Positions 53,833-63,461 are shown, counted from the stretch's first letter. The stretch is 64,000 bases of DNA from Chitinophagaceae bacterium (GCA_019638625.1 JAHBTK010000008.1:124001-188000); one strand, 5' to 3'. The notes: generated from the letters alone by a model not told the origin. Made by a program: numbers and translations.

Positions 53833-53936
53833 CTTCACGCTCACTACTCTTTCCGGGAATAACAAACTGTTATGGCTGACGATTCTGTCGCCTGGTTAAT
53901 AGCCCTTGTGGCTACAGCTTACCCATTTCTCAGCGC

Positions 53937-55301
53937 CTATCCTCTCAGGTGGTAGGCTTTGGGCTGTACAAAAGCCCTGATCCCCTGGTAAGAAAGTGTT
54001 GCACCCAACCCGGAGTTTTTGCGGCCGGACCATGGTAAGCCGGCGCTTACGCGGTCGCAGCAGTTCCAGTAAACCGTTCCGGTATTCATATCTTTCATTA
54101 CCTGTTCGGCACGTTCAAAGCTTTTTGAATATACTGCGGCGGTAAGCCCGTAGGGTGTATCCTTCATAAGGGCGACCGCTTCCGCGTCATCTTTTACTTT
54201 CTGAATGCCGATAACCGGGCCGAATGATTCTTCGGTCATCAGTTTCATATCGTGGTTTACATCTGCTACTACGGTCGGTTCAAAATAGTATCCTTTGCCA
54301 TCGCCCGCTTTTCCGCCTGCCAGCAGTTTTCCTCCTTTGGCTACGGCATCCGCGACCTGTTCCTGCAGAAAGGCTATTTGTTCCTTCCGGCTGAGCGGAC
54401 CCATATCCATACCGGCTTCCAGCGGGTTGCCTGTTTTGAGCTGTTTAGCCTGCACGGCAAATGCGTTTACAAAACGGTCATAGATCTTTTCCTGCACATA
54501 AATGCGCTCCACTGCACAGCAGCTTTGTCCGGCATTGTACACCACCCCTTCCAGGGCGGCGCCGGCAACAGCGTCTATATCCTCTACGTCATCCATCACA
54601 TACAGCGGGTCTTTACCACCCAGTTCAAGCTGTACCGGCACCAGCTTGGAGGCGGTTTGTTCCGCGATATACCGGCCGGTACGGTAGCTGCCGGTGAAGA
54701 AATAACCGTTCAGCGGCAAATCCAACAGCGCCTGTCCTGCCGGTCCTTTCCCGGTCACCACCTGGAAAACATTTTCGGGTATTCCCGCTTTATAGAGCAG
54801 CCGTTGTATATGCAACCCCGTCAGGGTGGCGTACTCCGATGGTTTGTATAATACCGCATTGCCCCCGATAAGTGCCGGCACGAACACGTTTACGCCTACC
54901 AGGTAGGGATAATTCCAGGCAGATATATTACCGATCACCCCCAACGCCTCATAGGTGATCTTTTCGCGGGTAGCATCGTCTTCCACAACCCATTCATCCG
55001 CCAGCCATTTGGCTGAGTTCTCCAGGAAAAATTCAATTCTTTTCCGGGCGCCGTTCAGTTCATTACGGGACTGCTGAACCGGTTTCCCTACTTCATTTGT
55101 CAGCGTGCGGGCCAATTCATCTTTTTCCGCTTCCAGGAGCCCGCTGAATTTCCGGAGCTTTTCTATCCTGCTCTCCAGGGGGGTGGCAGCCCATAATGGT
55201 TGGCCTGCTTTTACCAATGCATATTTCTCTTTTATGGAATCAACGGTATCTTCTGCTATTTCTGTTATTACTGCCTCTGTGGCCGGGTTTATGATCTGCA
55301 T
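53937..55301 (-). CDS. NAD(P)-dependent aldehyde dehydrogenase
   Basis: A 454-residue ALDH of the succinate-semialdehyde-type branch. It has SAWNYPYLVGVNVFVPALIG, VTGKGPAGQALLDLPLNGYF then FTGS, the catalytic Glu in VPVQLELGGKDPLYV, the catalytic Cys in VVYNAGQSCCAVERIYV, and SFGPVIGIQKV. The chain is a little shorter than usual (about 480). As the last gene of the permease-ligase-alcohol dehydrogenase-hydrolase-ALDH run, it is proposed to oxidise the gamma-glutamylated aminoaldehyde to gamma-glutamylglycine (inference from context). It lies 31 bases after the hydrolase gene. Confidence 0.93.
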   Translation of the reverse strand: MQIINPATEAVITEIAEDTVDSIKEKYALVKAGQPLWAATPLESRIEKLRKFSGLLEAEKDELARTLTNEVGKPVQQSRNELNGARKRIEFFLENSAKWLADEWVVEDDATREKITYEALGVIGNISAWNYPYLVGVNVFVPALIGGNAVLYKPSEYATLTGLHIQRLLYKAGIPENVFQVVTGKGPAGQALLDLPLNGYFFTGSYRTGRYIAEQTASKLVPVQLELGGKDPLYVMDDVEDIDAVAGAALEGVVYNAGQSCCAVERIYVQEKIYDRFVNAFAVQAKQLKTGNPLEAGMDMGPLSRKEQIAFLQEQVADAVAKGGKLLAGGKAGDGKGYYFEPTVVADVNHDMKLMTEESFGPVIGIQKVKDDAEAVALMKDTPYGLTAAVYSKSFERAEQVMKDMNTGTVYWNCCDRVSAGLPWSGRKNSGLGATLSYQGIRAFVQPKAYHLRG

Positions 55302-55332
55302 ATAGTGGGGTATTTATACTGTTTAAATGTTC

Positions 55333-56031
55333 TTACCGGCTGGCAGCCGCTTTCATAAAAGCAGCTCTTACCGGTTGCACAAAATTACTGTGTTGATCTT
55401 TCATTCGCTCCGGGTGCCATTGCACCAGGCAGAGAAAAGCTCCTTCCGCCGGGTTTTTCCTTTCCATCGCTTCTACTATTCCATCCGGGGAAAAAGCGGA
55501 AACGATCAGCCCCCTGCCGATTTGAGCCGCACTCTGGTGGTGATTGCTGTTGACGGTTCCTTCAGTTTCGCCAATTATGGCATATGTCCGGGAGTTGGGG
55601 TCGATGGAAACCGCATGATAGCGGTCGCTGTCGTCGGGCAGCTTGGAATGATTGTATTTTCCCCAGGTGGGTATATCCGGGATGAGTGTACCGCCAAAAA
55701 ATACATTGGCAATTTGTAAACCCCGGCAAATGCCCAATACCGGTATTTTATTTGCTTCCGTATATTCCAGTATCTTCCACTCAAATTCGTCCCGTTCTTC
55801 GCTGACATCATCTTTGTAGCAGTAGTCGTACATTTCCGGCTGGTTGTAAAACCGCGGGTGCACATCTTCTCCCCCGGTCAGCAGCACCCCGTCACAGCGC
55901 CTAAGGTTCTCCAGACCTTCCGCACCGGTAAGTTTGATCACTTCCGCTTCCGGTCCGTATGCTGATATCCAGTTGGCATAATTCCGATACTTACTGCAAT
56001 CCGTAACGCCAATCTTTATCGTCTGCGGCAT
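55333..56031 (-). CDS. class I glutamine-amidotransferase-type gamma-glutamyl hydrolase (PuuD-like)
   Basis: A 232-residue peptidase C26-type hydrolase. The nucleophile Cys is in VLGICRGLQIANVFFGG and the His-Glu pair in LVQWHPERM near the end; DGVLLTGGEDVHPRFY is typical of PuuD-like enzymes. PuuD cleaves gamma-glutamyl-GABA. In this operon the likely substrate is gamma-glutamylglycine or a related amide, releasing glutamate (inference). Its ATG overlaps the stop of the alcohol dehydrogenase by one base, so the two are translationally coupled. Confidence 0.9.
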   Translation of the reverse strand: MPQTIKIGVTDCSKYRNYANWISAYGPEAEVIKLTGAEGLENLRRCDGVLLTGGEDVHPRFYNQPEMYDYCYKDDVSEERDEFEWKILEYTEANKIPVLGICRGLQIANVFFGGTLIPDIPTWGKYNHSKLPDDSDRYHAVSIDPNSRTYAIIGETEGTVNSNHHQSAAQIGRGLIVSAFSPDGIVEAMERKNPAEGAFLCLVQWHPERMKDQHSNFVQPVRAAFMKAAASR

Positions 56032-57179
56032 TATAGCGCTTTTAGGTACAATTGTTTAAAATCCTCTCTTGATACGGGTTTGGGGTTGTTGGGGTGCGCA
56101 AAATCCGCGAATGCCAGGTCGGCAAGCGTTTCCACATGATCCATGTGTACCCCGATATCCCGCAGGTTGTGCGGAATGTTTATTTTGGAATTGAGATCAA
56201 ACAGGTATTGTACCACTGCCTGCCCGTTGTGTTGCTTCAGCTTCAATACCTGGGCAATGCGTTCAAACTTATCCTCAAAACCTTCAATATTGAACTCCAT
56301 TCCATAGGGTATGTTTACGGCATTGGCCAGCCCGTGGTGGGTATCCAGCAGGGAAGACAGGGGATGAGCCAGCGAGTGCACCACGCCCAGCCCTTTCTGA
56401 AACGCGATGGCGCCCATCATGGACCCCAGCAGCATTTTACTTCTTGATTCCAGGTCGGGTTTATTGGTAGCTTTCTCCAGCGACTCATCTATCAGGCGGA
56501 TGCCTTCCAGCGCTATACCATCACAAATAGGATGATAATTTTTCGCCAGGTAGGCTTCCATGTTATGTGTTAACGCGTCCATGCCCGTAGCTGCGGTAAT
56601 GGGCGCCGGTATATCCATCGTCAGCAAGGGATCTGCAAAAACAATTTTCGCCAACAGTTTTGGGGAAAACAGTATTTTCTTCTGGTGGGTTTCGTCGTCC
56701 GCGATAATGGCGCTGCGCCCTACCTCGCTGCCCGTGCCCGAGGTGGTGGGGATCGTTATAAAATGAGGAACATCATTGGTAACATAGATATCGCCGCCAA
56801 CCAGGTCGTCGTATTTAAAGAGGTCTTCCCGGTGGTTGATGCGCAGCAGGATCGCCCTGGCTACATCCAGTCCGGCGCCGCCGCCAATGCCCACCACACT
56901 GTCTCTTCCGGTATTATCCCAAACGTCCACTCCTTTATATACATCGGATTTCACGGGGTTCTTGTGAATGTCTGAAAACACTTCCGCCGATAGCCCGTTT
57001 GCCTCCAGGTCTGCTACTATATTCTTAAAAAAGGGCAATTGCGCTACATTGGGATCGGTCACGATCAACGGCGCTTTAAGCCCGTTTGCTTTCAAATAAG
57101 CGGGCAACTCCTTTACTACATTCGCCCCGAAACGTATGGTGGTAGGAAAATTAAATTGATGCACTTTCTCGAAAATCAT
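56031..57179 (-). CDS. iron-containing alcohol dehydrogenase
   Basis: A 382-residue group III alcohol dehydrogenase. It has the NAD loop VVGIGGGAGLDVARAILL at about 95-112, ITIPTTSGTGSEVGRSAI, and metal ligands in TAATGMDALTHNMEAYLAK and GLGVVHSLAHPLSS. In the putrescine Puu pathway the equivalent position is taken by the FAD oxidase PuuB. An alcohol dehydrogenase here implies that the glutamylated substrate carries a free hydroxyl, as gamma-glutamyl-ethanolamine does. It follows the ligase gene by 87 bases and overlaps the hydrolase by one base. Confidence 0.93.
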   Translation of the reverse strand: MIFEKVHQFNFPTTIRFGANVVKELPAYLKANGLKAPLIVTDPNVAQLPFFKNIVADLEANGLSAEVFSDIHKNPVKSDVYKGVDVWDNTGRDSVVGIGGGAGLDVARAILLRINHREDLFKYDDLVGGDIYVTNDVPHFITIPTTSGTGSEVGRSAIIADDETHQKKILFSPKLLAKIVFADPLLTMDIPAPITAATGMDALTHNMEAYLAKNYHPICDGIALEGIRLIDESLEKATNKPDLESRSKMLLGSMMGAIAFQKGLGVVHSLAHPLSSLLDTHHGLANAVNIPYGMEFNIEGFEDKFERIAQVLKLKQHNGQAVVQYLFDLNSKINIPHNLRDIGVHMDHVETLADLAFADFAHPNNPKPVSREDFKQLYLKAL

Positions 57180-57266
57180 ATTGATATGAAATTTATAAAC
57201 TTTACAACTTGTGTCTTGCGTTTTGTAACCTGCAACTTTTCACAATTTACTACTTGCCACTTACGA

Positions 57267-58637
57267 CTATATAATCTCCAGGTACCTTTTCAGTTCCCAA
57301 TCCGTTACCACTTTGCTGAACTGCCGCCACTCCCATTCACGGGTAGCCGCAAAATGTGCCACGAAAGCTTCCCCGAAAAGCTCCTTCGCGATGTCCGATC
57401 CTTTCATAGCCTGTGTGGCCTGCCAGAGGTTGGCGGGAAGAACGCCGCCCTTTTTGTTCGCATACCCGTTACCGATAGTAGCAGGCTCTTTCAGCTTCAG
57501 CTTCTTTTGTACGCCATATAACCCGGAAGCCAGGCAGGCGGCAATAGCCAGGTACGGGTTGGAGTCTGAGCCAACCACCCTGGTCTCCAGGCGGGCAGAT
57601 TTTTCGCCGCCCGGTAATGCTCTTAAAGCAGTGGTGCGGTTGTCTACCGCCCAGGTGAGGGTAGTGGGCGCCCAGGCCCCTTCCACCAGGCGCTTGTAGC
57701 TATTCACGGTAGGTGCAAACATCGGTAATATATAAGGCAGGCAATAGAGCTGCCCCGCTATATAACTCTCCATCAGGGAACTGACATTGTTAGCCGCCTT
57801 TTTATCATAAAAGAGATTCTTCTTTCCATCCGGCGACCAAAGGCTCTGGTGCACATGTCCGCTGCAGCCCGGCAGGTCTTCACTGAACTTAGCCATAAAA
57901 GTGGGCAGCACGCCGTGACGATAGCCGATCTCTTTCACACTGCTTTTAAAGAGTACCGCCCTGTCAGCCGCTTCCAGCGGATGCGAATAGGTGATGGCTG
58001 CTTCGTACACACCGGGGCCGGTTTCCGTATGAATCCCTTCCAGGGGGATATCAAATTTTTTGAGCAGATCAAACAGGTCGTTAAAAAACGCATTTTTCTG
58101 GGAGGCCCGTAACAGGGAATAACCGAACATCCCATTGGTCATGGGTACCAGGTCGCGAAACTTACTTTCGTACAACTGGCGGTTATTATCTACCAGGTTA
58201 AACCATTCAAATTCCTGCGAGCAAAATGCAAGATATCCCGCTTTTTTTACCTGCCCGATTACCTGCTTCAACAGGGTACGCGGGCAAACAGGCGTACAGT
58301 TAGTTTGAACGCCGCTGAAATCAGCCAGGAAGAACGGAATGTTGTTATCCCAGGGAACTTTCCTGAAAGTATTGAGGTCGATAGTGGCTGTCGCATCAGG
58401 ATAACCCGTATGCCAGCCGGTGATCGATGCATTATCATAAGCGATGTCCCCGGCATCCCAGCCAAATACCACATCGCAAAAACCAAAGCCACTTTCCGCG
58501 ATGGAGGTGAATTTTTCGAAACTGATCACTTTTCCACGCAATACGCCGTCAATATCTGTAACGGCCAGTTTTACCTTTTGCGTATTCTGCTCGGCCAATT
58601 GCTTTACAAGTTTTGCGGAGACTGATGTTGGGGGCAT
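57267..58637 (-). CDS. glutamine-synthetase-like gamma-glutamyl-amine ligase
   Basis: A 456-residue member of the GS-like ligases (PuuA/GlnA4 group). N-terminal beta-grasp: VKLAVTDIDGVLRGKVIS. Catalytic core: SQEFEWFNLV, GIHTETGPGVYEAAITYSHP (metal Glu), GCSGHVHQSLWSPDGKK, NSYKRLVEGAWAPTTLTWAV and ARLETRVVGSDSNPYLAIAA. Substitutions from true GS (GPGVYEA, no adenylylation tyrosine loop) favour an amine rather than ammonia as acceptor. Beside an ethanolamine-type permease the likely product is gamma-glutamyl-ethanolamine (inference). Its ATG is 3 bases after the permease stop. Confidence 0.88.
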   Translation of the reverse strand: MPPTSVSAKLVKQLAEQNTQKVKLAVTDIDGVLRGKVISFEKFTSIAESGFGFCDVVFGWDAGDIAYDNASITGWHTGYPDATATIDLNTFRKVPWDNNIPFFLADFSGVQTNCTPVCPRTLLKQVIGQVKKAGYLAFCSQEFEWFNLVDNNRQLYESKFRDLVPMTNGMFGYSLLRASQKNAFFNDLFDLLKKFDIPLEGIHTETGPGVYEAAITYSHPLEAADRAVLFKSSVKEIGYRHGVLPTFMAKFSEDLPGCSGHVHQSLWSPDGKKNLFYDKKAANNVSSLMESYIAGQLYCLPYILPMFAPTVNSYKRLVEGAWAPTTLTWAVDNRTTALRALPGGEKSARLETRVVGSDSNPYLAIAACLASGLYGVQKKLKLKEPATIGNGYANKKGGVLPANLWQATQAMKGSDIAKELFGEAFVAHFAATREWEWRQFSKVVTDWELKRYLEII

Positions 58638-58640
58638 ATA

Positions 58641-59966
58641 TTATTTTTTAACAAATAAAATAAAACTCAAGTAACTAATAAATAATATTCCAAAATATAC
58701 CAGGGCAAGCATACCGTTCAGGGTGATCAGGGCAATAAGCGAAATTATTGCAATAATTAATGCGATCACAGGAAAGTACGGATATAAAGGAGCACGAAAC
58801 GGCCTTTCCATACCCGGTTCTTTTTTTCGAAGGACGATTACGGTGATCATTGAAAAGATATATAACGTAAGTGCACCGAAACAGGCAAGCGTGATGATCT
58901 GTCCCGTTTTACCGGTTAACAGCGCAATAACACCAATGATCATATTTGCCAGGAGAGCGTTGGCGGGCGTTTTAAAACGGGAATGTACTTTTCCGAATGC
59001 TTTGGGTATATACCCCACCCTTCCAAACTCAAAGGTTGCTCTTCCTGCTGCCAGGATGATACCATGAAAAGAGGCCACCAGCCCCAGTAACCCGATGGTG
59101 ATCAGCAAATGGTATAACCAGCCGCTGTCCCCGGTAATTTTTTCCAACGCCAGTGGCAGCGGCGAATCGGAGGGTTCAGCTCCCGGCGCCGGGTACACGA
59201 TCGCTTCCCAGCCTGCCACCCCTGTGGCAGAAAGAAAAGTAAGGATGCAGAGCACAATAAGGGTGAGCAGTGCGGAGCCAAAACCGATCAATACATTTCT
59301 CTGGGGATTGATCGCTTCTTCGGCTACATTAGCCACTCCTTCTATAGCCAGGAAAAACCAGATGGCAAAAGGAATGGCCGCCCATACCCCTTTCCACCCG
59401 TTCGGGAAAGCATTGGCCCTGATGTTTTCCAGCTCAAAATGAGGAAGGGTGGCGCCTGCAAAGATCAATAACTCCACCACTGCCAGGATGGTGACCACCA
59501 GTTCAAAAGTGGCAGCCGCTTTTACACCGTATATGTTTAATGCCGTGAACAACATGTAGGCGGCAATGGCGATGGTCGATACCGGGATCTGCGGGAAAAA
59601 TATATGGAAATAGGCCCCGATGGCCGCGGCAATGGCCGGGGGAGCAAATACAAATTCAATGATCTGCGCCATGCCGGCCAGGAAACCGGCTTTCCTCCCC
59701 AGCGCCCGGGTGGCATAGTCAAATACGCCGCCGGCTTTGGGGATAGCGCAAGCCAGTTCCGTATAGGAAAATGTGAAGGTGATGTACAGGATAATGATCA
59801 GGATGGTAGCCAGCCCCAGTCCGTATGTCCCGCCCTCTGCCAAACCGAGATTCCAGCCGAAGTACATACCCGAAATCACATAACCCACCCCTAAACCCCA
59901 TAACATCAGGGGTCCGAGGGTACGCTTCAAATGGGGATCGGACTTGTTTCCGGGAACAGCAGACAT
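58641..59966 (-). CDS. ethanolamine-type amino-acid/polyamine permease
   Basis: An inner-membrane APC-superfamily transporter of 441 residues with about twelve helices. The N-terminal GPLMLWGLGVGYVISGMYFG then WNLGLAEGG is the hallmark of the ethanolamine permease group (Eat). YTELACAIPKAGGVFDYATR and FHGIILAAGRATFEFGR further support it. ATG 59966 is preferred over ATG 60014 because the family starts MSAVPGNK-like just before the first helix. It is first of a five-gene operon whose other members can degrade a gamma-glutamylated aminoalcohol. No ethanolamine ammonia-lyase or shell genes are in view. Confidence 0.9.
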   Translation of the reverse strand: MSAVPGNKSDPHLKRTLGPLMLWGLGVGYVISGMYFGWNLGLAEGGTYGLGLATILIIILYITFTFSYTELACAIPKAGGVFDYATRALGRKAGFLAGMAQIIEFVFAPPAIAAAIGAYFHIFFPQIPVSTIAIAAYMLFTALNIYGVKAAATFELVVTILAVVELLIFAGATLPHFELENIRANAFPNGWKGVWAAIPFAIWFFLAIEGVANVAEEAINPQRNVLIGFGSALLTLIVLCILTFLSATGVAGWEAIVYPAPGAEPSDSPLPLALEKITGDSGWLYHLLITIGLLGLVASFHGIILAAGRATFEFGRVGYIPKAFGKVHSRFKTPANALLANMIIGVIALLTGKTGQIITLACFGALTLYIFSMITVIVLRKKEPGMERPFRAPLYPYFPVIALIIAIISLIALITLNGMLALVYFGILFISYLSFILFVKK

Positions 59967-60228
59967 GCAGAGTAGTTTGGGGGATGAAGGTAATAAAAAC
60001 CGGTAAAAACTCAATAGCGGACATTTTAGTATTTATAAAAAACTTAAAGAGTATTACTAAACACGGGATAAAACGGGCCGGTAGTATTTTCCGGCTGTTG
60101 CTACAGGCAAAAGATCTTCCTGCGCCAACAGCATATGATTCTTCTGTCCGGCCGCCATGCAGTTGCCTGTTTCAGGAACGGGAAAGTTTGCAGGAAAGCA
60201 GTTGTTCCCGTTTTCCTGCATTTTCCTT

Positions 60229-60236
60229 TATTTTTG
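60229..60236 (+). promoter_or_regulatory. promoter of nadB
   Basis: TATTTTTG, perfect TAnnTTTG, with TTG at 60202-60204, 24 bases upstream. The expected start is near 60243, giving a 30-base leader before the nadB ATG. Confidence 0.45.
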
Positions 60237-60272
60237 AACGCTATTCAACAAGCATCCTGAACAATTAATTCG

Positions 60273-61889
60273 ATGGAAACAGATTTTTTGGTTATTGGCT
60301 CCGGGATCGCCGGACTGACCTACGCATTGAAAGTGGCCCGTGAATATCCGCAAAAAAAAGTATTGATACTTACCAAAGCAAATTCGGACGAGACCAATAC
60401 CAAGTACGCACAAGGCGGGATAGCCGGGGTATGGGATACGGCGAACGACAGTTTTGAGAAACATATAGAAGACACGCTGATCGCCGGGGACGGGCTATGC
60501 AACGAAAAAGTGGTGGAAATCGTGGTGACAGAGGGTGTGGAGAGAATAAAAGAAATTATAGAATGGGGGGCCAATTTTGATAAGGAGCCCGGCGGCAACT
60601 ATGCCCTGGGCAGGGAAGGAGGACACAGCGAATTCCGCATACTGCATTATAAGGATGTTACCGGAATGGAGATGGAAAGAGCTCTTATAGAAGCGGTAAA
60701 AAAGCAACCCAATATTGAGGTCAATACACATTGTTTTGTACTGGATATCATTACCCAGCATCATATGGGATACCTGGTAACAAAAGGTACGCCCGATATT
60801 GAATGTTTTGGGGTGTATGTTTTCAATCTCCACACAAAAAAGACCGATAAGATATTATCCGGAATAACCCTGCTGGCAACGGGTGGTAACGGGCAGGTGT
60901 ACCGTACAAGTACCAACCCGGTGATCGCCACCGGCGACGGCGTGGCTATGGTTTACCGTGCAAAAGGCAGGATCGAGAACATGGAGTTCATACAGTTCCA
61001 TCCGACTGCCTTATACGAACAGGGGGTTAAGGGGCAGGCCTTTTTGATCACAGAAGCGGTACGCGGGGATGGCGCCATTTTACGGAACGTGGATGGAGAA
61101 GCGTTTATGGAGAGATATGACCCCCGAAAGGACCTCGCTCCCAGGGATATTGTGGCCCGGGCCATTGATAACGAGATGAAAGTGACCGGTACGGAGCATG
61201 TATGGCTGGATTGCCGGCATATGGACAGGGAAAAGTTCCTGCATCATTTTCCCAATATTTATGAAAAATGTCTTTCACTGGGTATTGAGGTTTCAAAAGA
61301 TATGATACCCGTTGCCCCGGCAGCCCACTATAGCTGCGGCGGAATTAAAACGGATGAATGGGGCTGCACTTCCATCAAACATTTGTATGCTGCAGGTGAG
61401 TGCGCCTCCACCGGGCTGCATGGGGCCAACCGCCTGGCAAGCAACTCGTTGCTGGAAGCGATGGTGTTTGCCCACCGAGCGTATGTTCACAGCGTGGAAG
61501 AAATGAAAAGATCAGGTCTGCCTGTGTATAACAACAGATCCGCGAACATTCCGGACTGGAAGGCGGAAGGGACCACCGCTCCCAAAGAAATGATCCTGAT
61601 CACGCAAAGCCTGAAAGAACTGCAACTGCTTATGAGTGATTATGTCGGTATCGTAAGGACCAATGTAAGGCTGGAGCGGGCCATTCGCCGGCTCGACCTG
61701 CTGCACCTCGAAACAGAGAACCTTTATAAAACCACGGAGGTCTCACCCCAGTTGGCGCAATTGCGCAATATGATCACGGTAGGATACCTGATCGTTAAAT
61801 CAGCGCAGTTCCGCCATGAAAGCAGGGGATTGCATTTTAATACAGACTATCCTCAGAAAAGCGAGCTGGTACAGAACATTGTGTTATAA
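60273..61889 (+). CDS. nadB: L-aspartate oxidase
   Basis: FAD enzyme converting L-aspartate to iminoaspartate, first step of de novo NAD synthesis. The 538-residue protein begins METDFLVIGSGIAGLTYALK with the FAD Rossmann loop. It then has TKYAQGGIAGVW, ALGREGGHSEFRILHYKDVT (catalytic region), TLLATGGNGQVYRTSTNP, EFIQFHPTALY, APAAHYSCGGIKTDEWG and GECASTGLHGANRLASNSLL. GHSxxRILH and the absence of a fumarate-reductase C-terminal signature support NadB over succinate dehydrogenase. nadA and nadC are not adjacent here. It ends in a bidirectional hairpin. Confidence 0.96.
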   Translation: METDFLVIGSGIAGLTYALKVAREYPQKKVLILTKANSDETNTKYAQGGIAGVWDTANDSFEKHIEDTLIAGDGLCNEKVVEIVVTEGVERIKEIIEWGANFDKEPGGNYALGREGGHSEFRILHYKDVTGMEMERALIEAVKKQPNIEVNTHCFVLDIITQHHMGYLVTKGTPDIECFGVYVFNLHTKKTDKILSGITLLATGGNGQVYRTSTNPVIATGDGVAMVYRAKGRIENMEFIQFHPTALYEQGVKGQAFLITEAVRGDGAILRNVDGEAFMERYDPRKDLAPRDIVARAIDNEMKVTGTEHVWLDCRHMDREKFLHHFPNIYEKCLSLGIEVSKDMIPVAPAAHYSCGGIKTDEWGCTSIKHLYAAGECASTGLHGANRLASNSLLEAMVFAHRAYVHSVEEMKRSGLPVYNNRSANIPDWKAEGTTAPKEMILITQSLKELQLLMSDYVGIVRTNVRLERAIRRLDLLHLETENLYKTTEVSPQLAQLRNMITVGYLIVKSAQFRHESRGLHFNTDYPQKSELVQNIVL

Positions 61890-61931
61890 TACGAGGCAGA
61901 TCTTTATTGCGCACCAGGATCTTCCCGTATG

Positions 61932-61966
61932 CAAAGAGAGCAGCATCATGCATACTGCTCTCTTTG
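61932..61966. terminator. bidirectional terminator between nadB and the M28 peptidase
   Basis: Perfect 12-base-pair stem CAAAGAGAGCAG / CTGCTCTCTTTG with an 11-base loop, about 43 bases after nadB and 23 bases after the convergent peptidase gene. T-rich bases occur on the plus side within the stem end (TCTTTGTATCATTCT). Confidence 0.7.
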
Positions 61967-61988
61967 TATCATTCTAAATAAACTTTTT

Positions 61989-63461
61989 CTAATTCAGTGG
62001 AATATCTCTTTTCAGCATCGCGTCCCTGTTGGCCATTTCCCAGGCGGTATAGAACACCAACTGCGCTCTTTTCTGCATCAGCGGATAATTGATCTTATCC
62101 GGTGTATCGGTAGGCTGGTGATAATCGGGGTGCAATCCGCTGAAATAAAAAATAATAGGAACTCCTTTTTTGGCAAAGTTGTAATGGTCGCTACGATAAT
62201 AGATCCTCATAGGATCTTTTGGGTCGTTGAACTTATAATCCAGCCCCAGCTTCATATATTTTTTATTGATCGCTTCACTGATCGGCTTCAGGTCGGAGCT
62301 CAGCTTGTCGTCTCCCACTATATATATGTAGTTCAGGGAATCCTTTTTCTGCCTGCCCGGGTCAATCCTCCCGATCATATCGATATTCAGGTTCACAGTT
62401 GTTTTTTCAAGGGGATATGCCGGGTGGTCACCATAGTATGCCGAACCCCAAAGTCCTTTTTCCTCCCCGCTTACGGTCATAAACAAAATGCTTCTCCTGG
62501 GACCCTTTCCGGCTGCTTTGGCTTTGGCAAAAGCTTTAGCCAGTTCCATCACGGTAACGGTTCCTGATCCGTCGTCGTCTGCCCCGTACCATATCTTACC
62601 ATCCTTTGACCCCATGTGGTCGTAGTGGGCTGTCAGGACTACATATTCATCTTTCAGGTCGGAGCCTTCCATCAGTCCTAATACATTATAACTTTTGAGT
62701 GTCAGGGGTTGTTTAACAAAGTCAATATCCAGTTTTGTTTTTACCACCCGCGGCGCCCCCGTAAGTTGTCCGCCGGCTATTGCCCGGGCAATTTCTTCCG
62801 AAATGGTAAAAGTGTTTATACGATACGACTGTTTGTACAGATTCACATACAGGTTTCCTTTTGGAGGTACTTCGCTTATCTTGTTATTTACTATCAGTAG
62901 AGCCGCGGCGCCCTTTTTTTCGGCGGCTTCCTGCTGCGCAAAAACATTGATCCTGTTTTTCTCTTCCTCGGGTATGCCTTTTGCAAAACCGGCAGATAAT
63001 ACCAGGACCAGCTTTCCTTTTACTTCTATGTCCTTATAATCATCGCGGGTGTTGTTGCTGATCCCAAATCCGGCAAAAACAAGTTCAGAAAACTTATACG
63101 AAGCATTGTGCAACGCCATGATATTGCCCGAAAAATCTTTGCCGGGGGTAAATTCCTTACCGTTAACAGCCAGTGAAAGTTTTACCAGGGAGTCTTCATA
63201 AACGGGGAAAGGCATTTGATAGGAGCCGTTGAACCCGGGGAATAAGCCGGCCTGCTTAAATTGTTCTTCTATGTATGCGGCTGCCTTTCTTTCTCCATCT
63301 GTGGCAGTACCTCTTCCTTCCATTTCCTCACCGGCGATAATGTACAGCTTTTCTTTCAGCCCCTGTGCGGTGATCTCTTTCGCAAATGGCTTGGGATTCA
63401 TTTGCTGTGCCTGTGTATGAACTGAAAATCCTACGCAAACCAGTATTAATAACTTCTTCAT
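61989..63461 (-). CDS. exported M28-family zinc aminopeptidase
   Basis: A 490-residue exported peptidase: signal peptide MKKLLILVCVGFSVHTQA then QQ, a PA-domain insert (about 120-240, AALLIVNNKISEVPPKG), and an M28 catalytic domain. Zinc ligands are visible in LTAHYDHMGSKDGKIWYGAD then DDGSGTVTVMELA (His, Asp), VSGEEKGLWGSAYYG (Glu-Glu), LNIDMIGRIDPG (Asp) and RSDHYNFAKKGVPIIFYFSG (His). It probably trims N-termini of extracellular or periplasmic peptides. ATG 63461 is preferred over ATG 63494, which falls inside a promoter box. Convergent with nadB. Confidence 0.93.
   Translation of the reverse strand: MKKLLILVCVGFSVHTQAQQMNPKPFAKEITAQGLKEKLYIIAGEEMEGRGTATDGERKAAAYIEEQFKQAGLFPGFNGSYQMPFPVYEDSLVKLSLAVNGKEFTPGKDFSGNIMALHNASYKFSELVFAGFGISNNTRDDYKDIEVKGKLVLVLSAGFAKGIPEEEKNRINVFAQQEAAEKKGAAALLIVNNKISEVPPKGNLYVNLYKQSYRINTFTISEEIARAIAGGQLTGAPRVVKTKLDIDFVKQPLTLKSYNVLGLMEGSDLKDEYVVLTAHYDHMGSKDGKIWYGADDDGSGTVTVMELAKAFAKAKAAGKGPRRSILFMTVSGEEKGLWGSAYYGDHPAYPLEKTTVNLNIDMIGRIDPGRQKKDSLNYIYIVGDDKLSSDLKPISEAINKKYMKLGLDYKFNDPKDPMRIYYRSDHYNFAKKGVPIIFYFSGLHPDYHQPTDTPDKINYPLMQKRAQLVFYTAWEMANRDAMLKRDIPLN

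Larger units (their letters stand above)
53600..53936. other. spacer with REP copy B and a decayed duplicate
   Basis: This 337-base gap between the RhuM-Fic gene and the aldehyde dehydrogenase stop contains REP copy B and a 48-base remnant of the RhuM-Fic gene (both listed separately). I see no intact gene, promoter or terminator in the rest. Confidence 0.6.
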
